Source: Candidatus Peribacter sp. (lineage in GTDB: Bacteria > Patescibacteriota > Gracilibacteria > Peribacterales > Peribacteraceae). From it: 47,176 bases of DNA. A model generated the notes under the pieces. It had not been told where the DNA came from, did not search any database, and saw only the letters and a program-made list of their open reading frames with translations. Where the stretch lies: NCBI GenBank assembly GCA_030647195.1, contig JAUSKD010000014.1, positions 1 to 47,176 on the forward strand, read 5' to 3'. Made by a program: the position numbers and the translations under genes. Positions 19,789-26,149 of the stretch are shown here, one piece after another (position 1 is the first letter of the stretch; each line of letters starts with the position of its first letter).

Positions 19789-19886
19789 TTATTCGCAAGT
19801 TGGGAAGATCTCTACGCCAACCTACGCCCTCGCAGCGAGTGCATCATCATATGCATCATGCCGAGGGCGGATTGCCGCAAAATCAC
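19761..19886 (-). ncRNA. Putative structured leader RNA / attenuator (or stand-alone sRNA), about 126 nt
   Basis: The RNA would run from the promoter at 19893-19920 to the terminator. In order: stem P1 CGAGGGC-type (GCCCTCG at 19868-19862 with CGAGGGC at 19832-19826), a short stem GTTGG/CCAAC, then the terminator. The P1 3' arm GCGAGGGC (19833-19826) is also perfectly complementary over 8 bases to GCCCTCGC (19788-19781), the 5' arm of the terminator. P1, this antiterminator and the terminator are therefore mutually exclusive, as expected for a transcription attenuator or riboswitch. No known riboswitch class was recognised. Confidence 0.6.
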
Positions 19887-19892
19887 GAGCAA

Positions 19893-19920
19893 AGTGTAGG
19901 ACACCTTTGACTGGTGTCAA
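19893..19920 (-). promoter_or_regulatory. Promoter of the leader RNA with an operator-like dyad
   Basis: TTGACA (19920-19915), 16 bases, TACACT (19898-19893). The spacer holds a dyad GACACC (19900-19905) / GGTGTC (19913-19918), placed where a repressor could block polymerase. Confidence 0.7.
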
Positions 19921-20005
19921 CGGGATTCCGGGGTAGGGATGCCTTCCATTTCCCCGGGAAAGCCTAAGAGAAATACCCATACTCAGTGTGATTCAGGCGG
20001 GAAAA

Positions 20006-20014
20006 TGTTATGAT
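20006..20014 (+). promoter_or_regulatory. Extended -10 promoter of the C39-like lipoprotein
   Basis: TGTTATGAT (TG at 20006-20007, TATGAT 20009-20014). The expected start near 20021 gives a 13-base C/T-rich leader before ATG 20034. The -10 overlaps the earlier ATG at 20010, which argues against that start. Confidence 0.6.
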
Positions 20015-20033
20015 TGCCGTTCTCACCACCCGT

Positions 20034-20786
20034 ATGCATCCATGCGTCACCATGGGCTCCGTGCTGATCGTTGGCTCCGTGCTGATGAGTGGCTGTGCCA
20101 ATAAACCGTCTTTTCCTGAGCCGACAGTAATCATCGATCGTCCGCTTGTTCTGCAGCATCCTTCTTCGTCTCAGTCATTTTCTTCGGCATCATCGGTTCC
20201 CGCATCGTCTTCATCGTCGCGACCGGCAAGCCTGCTCATCAAGGTGCCATTCGCATCGCAATCGCCTTATGCCGTTTGGGATCAGCTCCACGAGGAAGCA
20301 TGCGAAGAAATGTCGCTCATCATGGTGCATCACTTTCTTGCGGGCACGCCGCTCAGCATGATAGATGCGGAAGAGGAGGTGCAGGACATGGTGGCCTGGG
20401 AGCGGGCTCATGGGTACGCCGACGATGTGAGCGCCGCCCAGTTGGGGGCGATCGCGCAGAGTCTCTACGGATATCACTTTCGTGTGCTTTCTGATGTGAC
20501 GGCCGAGAGTCTCAAGCGCGAACTTGTCGCGGGGAATCCCATTATCATTCCGGCGTTTGGTCGCGCGCTCAAAAACCCTTTCTTTAGCGGCGAAGGTCCT
20601 TTCTATCACATGCTGGTCGTGGTCGGATACGCAGGAGACGGCTTCATTACAAACGATCCCGGCACCAAACGGGGGGAGAAATATTGGTACCAGACGGATG
20701 TGCTCATGAACGCCCTGCATGACTGGATTGGCGTCAAAGAACTGATCGCCACCGGTCCGAAGAATGCTCTCGTCATCGAACTGTGA
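20034..20786 (+). CDS. Lipoprotein with a C39-like (papain-fold) peptidase domain
   Basis: 250 aa from ATG 20034. Signal peptide with lipobox LMSGC (Cys about residue 21), then a Ser-rich linker of about 45 residues, then a peptidase_C39_2-like domain: VPFASQSPYAVWDQLHEEAC with the likely nucleophile Cys near residue 89, and EGPFYHMLVVVGYAGDGFITNDPG with the likely His near 190 and Asp in the following turn. These domains act as peptidases or related thiol hydrolases outside the cell; substrate unknown. The longer start at 20010 is less likely because the promoter -10 overlaps it. Confidence 0.85.
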   Translation: MHPCVTMGSVLIVGSVLMSGCANKPSFPEPTVIIDRPLVLQHPSSSQSFSSASSVPASSSSSRPASLLIKVPFASQSPYAVWDQLHEEACEEMSLIMVHHFLAGTPLSMIDAEEEVQDMVAWERAHGYADDVSAAQLGAIAQSLYGYHFRVLSDVTAESLKRELVAGNPIIIPAFGRALKNPFFSGEGPFYHMLVVVGYAGDGFITNDPGTKRGEKYWYQTDVLMNALHDWIGVKELIATGPKNALVIEL

Positions 20787-20844
20787 TCGTGTCATCAGCA
20801 TGCAGCGTATCTCCCTTTGTATTGCATAACGAAGAGCCTGTCGT

Positions 20845-21216
20845 TTACACGAGGTATTTCTCCGCAATGTTCCAGATCTGATCATCATCCATGTCGCTTT
20901 TGATGAGGTATTCATTCACATCAAAATCATTGCATTTGATGATATTTTTCTTGTCACTCAGATTGGTGCAGACGACGACGGGAAATTTCAACCTCTTCTT
21001 TTTCCTGTGCTGCAGCACGGCAAACCCGTCGACATTCGGCATCAGCAGATCCAGGAGCAGCAGATCGGGAGGATCTTTATCGATACTGTCGATTGCCTCC
21101 TGTCCGTCACGTGCAGTGCTCACACGCACACCATGCTTGGCGAGCAGGCTGCGTATCATGCTCAGGAGGAACGCTTCATCCTCGGCAACGAGGACGTGTT
21201 TCTGCGGCTTGTCCAT
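20845..21216 (-). CDS. Single-domain response regulator
   Basis: 123 aa from ATG 21216, chosen because a C/T-rich leader (TTCTTTTCTCCTCCCTCCT) ends there. Receiver domain only: VLVAEDEAF acidic pair, phospho-acceptor Asp in LLLLDLLMPNVDG, VVVCTNLSD, and Lys in YLIKSDMDDDQIW. Last gene of the kinase operon, 58 bases after the other receiver gene, which it resembles, including the acidic C-terminal DDD motif. It would be phosphorylated by the upstream kinase (inference). Confidence 0.92.
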   Translation of the reverse strand: MDKPQKHVLVAEDEAFLLSMIRSLLAKHGVRVSTARDGQEAIDSIDKDPPDLLLLDLLMPNVDGFAVLQHRKKKRLKFPVVVCTNLSDKKNIIKCNDFDVNEYLIKSDMDDDQIWNIAEKYLV

Positions 21217-21274
21217 AGGAGGGAGGAGAAAAGAAAAAAACGAAAAGCAATTCTGTGATCTGTCGATCGGTTCT

Positions 21275-21637
21275 CTAGCGCAAGTACCCTTCGATTGCGG
21301 GCCAGAGATCGTCATCGTCCAGGTCATTCTTCACGAAGTAATTCTGAGCCTTCATTTCCTTGCACTTGTCCTTCGTTTCCTTGTCGCTGAGATTGGAGAG
21401 CACGATGACGGGACATTCCAGCTGTTTTTCCCTGATGAACCTCATGACGCCGTGGCCATCCAGCACCGGCATGAGGATATCGAGGAGCAGCAGATCCGGT
21501 ACTTCCTTCTCCAGAGCCTCAACCGTTTCCTTACCGTTATAGGTGATCGTGACACGTATGTTGTATTTGCTCAGAACTTTTGCCATCAAATCGGCGAGAG
21601 CCGTGTCGTCTTCGGCGATGAGAACGTGTTTGCTCAT
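21275..21637 (-). CDS. Single-domain response regulator
   Basis: 120 aa. HVLIAEDDTALADLMAK carries the acidic pair, LLLLDILMPVLDG the phospho-acceptor Asp, IVLSNLSDKE the switch residue, and YFVKNDLDDDDLW the conserved Lys. No output domain. Starts 5 bases after the kinase stop codon, so it is almost certainly cotranscribed and is the best candidate for the kinase's partner. Similar to the next gene, pointing to tandem duplication. Confidence 0.93.
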   Translation of the reverse strand: MSKHVLIAEDDTALADLMAKVLSKYNIRVTITYNGKETVEALEKEVPDLLLLDILMPVLDGHGVMRFIREKQLECPVIVLSNLSDKETKDKCKEMKAQNYFVKNDLDDDDLWPAIEGYLR

Positions 21638-21642
21638 AAAAA

Positions 21643-23031
21643 TCAGGAAGGAAATAAAAGAGTGAACGTGGTGCCTTTGTTCTCCTGCGAGATAAAAGAG
21701 ATCGTTCCGCCAATCAGACGCACGATGTTATAGACCATGTACAGGCCGATGCCGGTGCCGGCTTCCACGGGGCTCGCGACATTCGAGGCCCTGAAGAATT
21801 TCTCCGGGATTCTTTTTTGCTCCTCCTGCGGAATACCGTAACCCGTATCCGCCACATCGATGCGGATCGACTCTTTTTCTTTGGTGACACTCATGCGCAC
21901 CTTGCCGCCTCTGGGGGTATATTTGAGGGCATTGCTGAGGAGGTTATCCAGAATTTCGATGAGCAGCTGCTTGTCCGTTCGCACCATGAGATCCTGCGGA
22001 CACTCAAGGGCGAGTTCCAGCCCGTTTCTCTGCCGGTGGGCATCATGGAGGCGCGAGATCTTTTCCAGCTCCTTCTGCAAGATCACCTGTTCCAGTTCCG
22101 GCTCCATGCCGTCCTCTTCGAGATGGGAGATCATCAGCATGCGTCGGATGGTCGAGGCCATGTTCATGGATGTTTCGTGTGCGGTTTTCACCAGTTTCGC
22201 CTGGTCTTCGGTGAGATTTTCCCGCTTCAGACTCGAGAGGACCCATCGGATCGCCGTAAGAGGCGTTCTCAATTGATGCGAAGCGATGGACATGAATTCT
22301 GACCTGGCTTTTTCGATTTCCTTTTCTTTGGTGATATCCCGAAACACCTTCACGGCGCCGATCAGCTCTTTGCCGATGAAAATGGGAGCAACCGTTATGG
22401 CAACCGGAAAAGACGTTCCATCCTTTCGCTTATAGTACATCGTCGTGGTCGTGGTCGTGGTCGAGCGATCTTTCAGGGTTTTGGTGATCAGGCGTTCCGA
22501 TTCCGGAATGGTTTTGCCGGTCGAGTCCGACATCGGTATGACCTTCAAGAGCAACTTTCCCTGTGTCTCTCCCTCTTTCCAGCCCAATAATCTTTCGCAT
22601 GCCTTGTTCACGAAAAGAACCCGTCCATTTTTGTCCGTTGCCACCAGGCCTTCACCGATACTTGCCAGGATCGCTTCGTCTTTCGCCCGGACCTTTTCCA
22701 AGTCTTTGGTGCGCTCAAGGACTTTCTTCTCCAGCGTTTTTCTCGACATCCTGAGTTCGTTCGCTGTCACCAACAGCTTGCGCCTGACCACCTCTTTTTC
22801 CCTGGCAGTCACCACAAGCTTGCGTCTGACAGCCTCCTTTTCTCGGGCGGTTGCGGCGAGTTGCCTGGCTTTGAGACGGAGTTTCTTCGCCGTCATCACC
22901 AGCTTGCACCTGACGACCTCTTTTTCCCTTGCAGTCACCACAAGCTTGCGTCTGACTACTTCCTTTTCCTTCGCCAGAACCTTGAGCTTGAGGGCTATGC
23001 CATCGGGTGGGGAATGAGTGATTTTGCTCAT
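21643..23031 (-). CDS. Cytoplasmic PAS-containing sensor histidine kinase with a repeat-built coiled coil
   Basis: 462 aa with no membrane segment. Residues about 15-110 are five or so copies of a 14-residue heptad-pair repeat of the form TAREKEVVRRKLVV, forming a coiled coil. A PAS domain follows (about 118-235, ILASIGEGLVATDKNGRVLFVN). The kinase core has the H-box FMSIASHQLRTPLTAIRW (His near 258), N-box EILDNLLSNALKYTPRG, and G-boxes DVADTGYGIP and GTGIGLYMVYNI. A run of seven Thr (DNA 22441-22466) lies in the PAS domain. The PAS domain probably senses a small ligand or redox state in the cytoplasm. Adjacent to two receiver proteins. Confidence 0.93.
   Translation of the reverse strand: MSKITHSPPDGIALKLKVLAKEKEVVRRKLVVTAREKEVVRCKLVMTAKKLRLKARQLAATAREKEAVRRKLVVTAREKEVVRRKLLVTANELRMSRKTLEKKVLERTKDLEKVRAKDEAILASIGEGLVATDKNGRVLFVNKACERLLGWKEGETQGKLLLKVIPMSDSTGKTIPESERLITKTLKDRSTTTTTTTMYYKRKDGTSFPVAITVAPIFIGKELIGAVKVFRDITKEKEIEKARSEFMSIASHQLRTPLTAIRWVLSSLKRENLTEDQAKLVKTAHETSMNMASTIRRMLMISHLEEDGMEPELEQVILQKELEKISRLHDAHRQRNGLELALECPQDLMVRTDKQLLIEILDNLLSNALKYTPRGGKVRMSVTKEKESIRIDVADTGYGIPQEEQKRIPEKFFRASNVASPVEAGTGIGLYMVYNIVRLIGGTISFISQENKGTTFTLLFPS
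22765..22985. repeat. In-frame 42-bp tandem repeats within the kinase gene
   Basis: Units containing GTCACCACAAGCTTGCGTCTGA and CCTCTTTTTCCC recur about every 42 bases and encode the coiled-coil heptads. Near-identical units 22796-22837 and 22922-22963 suggest recent copying. Confidence 0.7.
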
Positions 23032-23119
23032 GATGATTCAGAACGGGTGAAGGCGGTTTTTTGCATGAGTGTGAAAGTTCAACGTACGCGCTTTTGTGGC
23101 AGGGGACAAACGCTGCTCT

Positions 23120-23500
23120 TCAGGATGGCCTTGCCCCTTCAATGGTGCGCAACTTTCCTTCGAGCACGGTGATCTTGGTTTGCAGCTTCTCCTTGGCCAC
23201 CTCCCGATGCCGGATCTCTGCGATGTAATCATCCCGGATTCCTTTTGAGAGATCGACCAGCTCTTCGCCCTCGCGACGTAACGCCTCCTGGAACTTGCGT
23301 TCTTTTTCAGCATTCGCTCCCACTTGTTGTTGCTTCTCCCTCTCCAGTGTCGCCAGATTGCTTGTCTCGGTGCGCTTTTCGGCGTCCCGACGATCCTTTT
23401 TCGTTTTCATGCCCGCCACCCGGTTCCGGTTGAGGCGGTCTTCGTCTCCGACGATCTTGGTGATGCGGTCCTGCAGTGGCTGGATGGTATCGTCGCTCAT
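23120..23500 (-). CDS. Hypothetical coiled-coil protein
   Basis: 126 aa, strongly charged, helical throughout (for example LATLEREKQQQVGANAEKER), with no membrane or signal segment. Family not recognised. Its start overlaps the stop of the DUF5661 gene by 4 bases (ATGA), so the two are translationally coupled, and the kinase gene follows after about 88 bases. Given the coiled coil in that kinase, a physical link between them is possible but not shown by sequence. Confidence 0.7.
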   Translation of the reverse strand: MSDDTIQPLQDRITKIVGDEDRLNRNRVAGMKTKKDRRDAEKRTETSNLATLEREKQQQVGANAEKERKFQEALRREGEELVDLSKGIRDDYIAEIRHREVAKEKLQTKITVLEGKLRTIEGARPS

Positions 23501-23778
23501 GTTTTGGAGAGGGAAGGAATGGTTGTTGCCTCACCTTCCATGTGGGCGAGGCGCGTGTAGTAATCAGGGATCTCGCGAAGGTGGGCAAGCGCGATTTTGC
23601 CCGTCATGAGGGCATCATCGTTGGTCACGTTTGTCTGAGCATCACGCCTGCCGTGCTCAAGCTCGACATCCATTCCCATACGGAATTGCTCGAGATCGAA
23701 AGGAACGTCGCTCCAGAAGATATCCAGTTTCAGGGCGATGTCCTGTGCCTGTTCTGTGGTGAACTGCTGTGCGGTCAT
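23497..23778 (-). CDS. DUF5661-family protein
   Basis: 93 aa from ATG 23778. FTTEQAQDIALKLDIFW, FDLEQFRMGMDVELEHG, NVTNDDALMTGKIALAHL and EIPDYYTRL match the DUF5661 pattern as I recall it; the family's function is not known. Such proteins are small and soluble. The open frame extends 14 residues further upstream, but ATG 23778 fits the family start. Coupled to the coiled-coil gene by an ATGA overlap and followed by the kinase and receivers. Confidence 0.78.
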   Translation of the reverse strand: MTAQQFTTEQAQDIALKLDIFWSDVPFDLEQFRMGMDVELEHGRRDAQTNVTNDDALMTGKIALAHLREIPDYYTRLAHMEGEATTIPSLSKT

Positions 23779-23816
23779 AGGATGAGTGGTGAAGACAAGT
23801 AAGATCGAAAGAGGTC

Positions 23817-24059
23817 TCACGCATGTTTCAGCATGCGCAGTGCTGCAATCAGGACGATGGCGCCGATGACCGCCATGACAATGGCGCCGAGCGTTCCGTA
23901 TGCGGTGATGCCGATAAAGCGGAAGAGCAGGCCGCCGATGAGTGAGCCGACGATCCCGACGATGATGTCACCGACGATGCCATACCCGCCGCCGCCCATA
24001 ATTTGCCCGGCAAGCCAGCCCGCGATGAGGCCGATCAAGAGAAACCAGATGAATTCCAT
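23817..24059 (-). CDS. GlsB/YeaQ/YmgE-family stress-response membrane protein
   Basis: 80 aa, three hydrophobic helices rich in Gly: IWFLLIGLIAGWLAGQIMGG, GIVGDIIVGIVGSLIGG and a third C-terminal helix ending ALRMLKHA. This is the classical transglycosylase-associated (GlsB) pattern. Family members are induced by envelope or general stress; biochemical role unsettled. Within the same-strand run that ends with the kinase and receivers. Confidence 0.92.
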   Translation of the reverse strand: MEFIWFLLIGLIAGWLAGQIMGGGGYGIVGDIIVGIVGSLIGGLLFRFIGITAYGTLGAIVMAVIGAIVLIAALRMLKHA

Positions 24060-24089
24060 AAAATGATTGGAAGAAGAAGAAATAAATGA

Positions 24090-24749
24090 TTAGCGGAGAT
24101 TACTGATGATCGAGCTCGGCCTGTCCGTCACATTCACCTTCAGGCGATAGACGATTTCCGCCATTTCGCCGCGGGTCATCGTTTGATCAAAACGTTTGAT
24201 ACTGACGGGGATGGCATGCAGATCAGAGAGACGCTGCACAAAAGGGCGATACCAGAATTCGCCGGTCTCTCTGTTTTGGGTATCGAGGGAGAAGACATTG
24301 CAGATGATCTTGGCTGCCTCTACGAAGTTGATGGAATTTGCGGGACCGTACGTCCCATTTGGATAGCCGTCGATGATGGAATTCATTTTGCCGAAACAGA
24401 CATCTGGGGCGTACCAGGAATCTCTGGCGACATCAGAGAAGAAGACGGTGTCTGTAGTGTCAGGCACATTTGTTTTAAGACAGGCGCTCATGTTGTTCGT
24501 ATCCAGAATGAACGGATTGACCACGAAGTGAACGAATTCCGCGCGGTTGATGCGCGTGTCGGGTTTGAAGGTTCCGTCCAGGTATCCCTTGAGCACATTC
24601 TGCGTGCGGAGGTATTCGATGCTTTGATAGTACGTGCTGTTGACGGGTACATCGGTGAATGGATTTTTCGAGAACGCCGTATCCTGCTGTGCAAGTGCAG
24701 TGTTGCCGAAGAGCAGGGAGCCGATGAGGAGAAACCAGGTGAGTACCAT
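24090..24749 (-). CDS. Secreted SLH-domain protein
   Basis: 219 aa from ATG 24749 (MVLTWFLLIGSLLFGNTALA), which begins a signal peptide and follows a C/T-rich leader. Three SLH-like repeats: NPFTDVPVNSTYYQSIEYL...GYLDGTFKPDTRINRAEFVHF, VFFSDVARDSWYAP...GYPNGTYGPANSINFVEAAKI, and a divergent third ending QTMTRGEMAEIVYRL. SLH domains bind secondary cell-wall polymer and anchor S-layer or envelope proteins. There is no extra domain, so this may be a structural or adaptor protein. Confidence 0.88.
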   Translation of the reverse strand: MVLTWFLLIGSLLFGNTALAQQDTAFSKNPFTDVPVNSTYYQSIEYLRTQNVLKGYLDGTFKPDTRINRAEFVHFVVNPFILDTNNMSACLKTNVPDTTDTVFFSDVARDSWYAPDVCFGKMNSIIDGYPNGTYGPANSINFVEAAKIICNVFSLDTQNRETGEFWYRPFVQRLSDLHAIPVSIKRFDQTMTRGEMAEIVYRLKVNVTDRPSSIISNLR

Positions 24750-24837
24750 GGAATGATGGGTGAAAGGAAAAAACAGTGACGAGTGCATGCTCTGCCACCC
24801 CCACAAGGAGCGGGAGCAGCAGAGAACATGCAATGTT

Positions 24838-25398
24838 CTAGAGAGCGTTCAGCAGGTTCAGCGCGTGGCGTTCTTCGGCTGCGACAATGATCGAGCGACG
24901 AGTGGGCGCGCTGCCAACATAGGAGCGGGAGTACCCGTTGCTCGCAAAGGCTACAGATGCGACTTCGGCATCGATGAATGTCGCTGCGCTGGTATTGACA
25001 GGGGTCTTAGGGAAGTCCGGGGAGTAGAGCGTCTGATCAATGGTAGACCGGGCCGGATGCGTCGTGGAATTGAATCGCGCGAGATCGACCGGATTGAAAT
25101 ACAATTGACGCTCCAGCATCCTCAGATTTGAAAGGAGAAGACGATGTGCATTCTTGTATTCCGGAGAGCCGATTTCCAGCGTGTCGATCAGATGCAGCTG
25201 CAGATTCGCCGCTCTGACTTCCTGCACAAGAGTCGGATAGAGCGGTGTGGGTATTGAGGCAGCGTCCATAAACTTGGCTGGATCCTGCTCCAGAAAACCG
25301 TCTTCTGGTTGCACTGATTGAGCGAGTGCTGAGGAAGTTATAGTGCCAAGAAAGAGGAGTGTGATTGGCAGGCCGATGGTGAAGATGCGGTTGCTCAT
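24838..25398 (-). CDS. Secreted hypothetical protein
   Basis: 186 aa with a clear signal peptide (MSNRIFTIGLPITLLFLGTI...ALA). The mature part is helix-rich (LVQEVRAANLQLHLIDTL, LLLSNLRMLERQLYF), has no cysteines and no family that I recognise. Upstream leader C/T-rich (CTTCCCCCCTCCCCATC). It precedes the SLH gene by 88 bases on the same strand and may be transcribed from the promoter carried by the IS-derived element at 25.64-26.0 kb. Confidence 0.75.
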   Translation of the reverse strand: MSNRIFTIGLPITLLFLGTITSSALAQSVQPEDGFLEQDPAKFMDAASIPTPLYPTLVQEVRAANLQLHLIDTLEIGSPEYKNAHRLLLSNLRMLERQLYFNPVDLARFNSTTHPARSTIDQTLYSPDFPKTPVNTSAATFIDAEVASVAFASNGYSRSYVGSAPTRRSIIVAAEERHALNLLNAL

Positions 25399-25459
25399 GA
25401 TGGGGAGGGGGGAAGATAAGGGGGAAGAGTGTCGATGGTGATGGATGAGAAAGAGCGGG

Positions 25460-25621
25460 TTACGTTCGATACATGGTCCTTCGTACTGCGGACTGAATGG
25501 CCCGGGAGCCGCGCAGATCCGAAAAGGTGTCCTGATGAATTGCGGGAAACCACGATTGGAGTACGCCGGTGAGTCGCCGTGCAGGTCGGAGCGGAGGATA
25601 GTAAGAACGTGAGATATTCAT
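25460..25621 (-). CDS. Small hypothetical ORF next to an IS-derived element
   Basis: 53 aa from ATG 25621 (MNISRSYYPPLRPARRLTG). Basic; no recognised family, no membrane segment. Support is only positional: a C/T-rich leader (CTTCCCCCACCTTCCC) and the outward promoter of the adjacent IS derivative end right before it. The frame is open further upstream into the repeat, which is unlikely to be coding. Confidence 0.35.
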   Translation of the reverse strand: MNISRSYYPPLRPARRLTGVLQSWFPAIHQDTFSDLRGSRAIQSAVRRTMYRT

Positions 25622-25637
25622 GGGAAGGTGGGGGAAG

Positions 25638-26000
25638 TGAACTTTCACAATAGATGCGTGCGGCTTATGCGCAAGCGCCAGCGCGCACACGAAGTCGCCG
25701 GGTTTACTCCACCTGGGCGCTCATCTGGACCGCCGTCGATCCTTCCTTCTTTCGGTGGTCAGTCGGGAGAGGTCGTGACTGGTCTGAACTGTTCAGGGGC
25801 GTCCGTATCCTGCAATCTGAACAAAGGGAGTGACGGGAAGCACCGCCTGAGGAGGACGCACGATCTTCCTCATGTGCGGCAGAACGGTTCTTCGTTATTT
25901 TCATCGTGGAGGCGGAATGGAGAGTGTTCTGGATCCCGCAGAGTCCCTTCCATGGAGAAATGACGCGTCAGACATATCTCATCGACAAAGCATCATGATG
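25638..26000 (-). mobile_element. MITE-like internally deleted derivative A of the IS1595-like element
   Basis: Both ends match the complete element at 30285-31325. The left side shares the block from CACAAT through TGCGCAAGCG, CACGAAGTCGCCGGGTTT and CATCTGGAC. The right side shares TGCGGCAG, TCATCGTGGAGGCGG, AGTCC and TATCTCATCGACA. Between them the minus strand still encodes a transposase N-terminal piece (SRHSLCSDCRIRTPLN versus SRHLLCPYCAIRTKLN) joined directly to a C-terminal piece (TAVQMSA versus GTVQMGA); about 200 codons are missing. Not functional as a transposase. It fills the otherwise gene-free 25622-26149. Confidence 0.75.
25647..25674 (-). promoter_or_regulatory. Outward promoter in derivative A
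   Basis: TTGCGC (25674-25669), 16 bases, TATTGT (25652-25647). Start near 25640, reading out toward the ORF at 25621 and the secreted protein at 25398. Confidence 0.5.
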
Positions 26001-26082
26001 TTTCTTGGGGATTGATCCTCCTCCTTGAGATGTCTCCAGTCGGCACTGTCTGCGTACTTTGTGCGCGAAGGTGTCGCAGGAA

Positions 26083-26124
26083 TTATTACACAAAAGAACC
26101 GGGTCGCTGTGGGCAACCCGGTTC
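26083..26124 (-). terminator. Terminator of the SLH/Ig-like/CHRD gene
   Basis: Stem GAACCGGGT (26096-26104) / ACCCGGTTC (26116-26124). On the minus strand it is followed by TTTTGTGTAATAATT. It lies about 25 bases past the stop at 26150. Confidence 0.8.
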
Positions 26125-26149
26125 CCCGGTGATAAGGATGTTGATGTCT

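Noticed and set aside
22765-22985. Repeats in the kinase gene considered as a CRISPR array
   Set aside because: Units are contiguous, in frame and translated as heptad repeats; there are no spacers.
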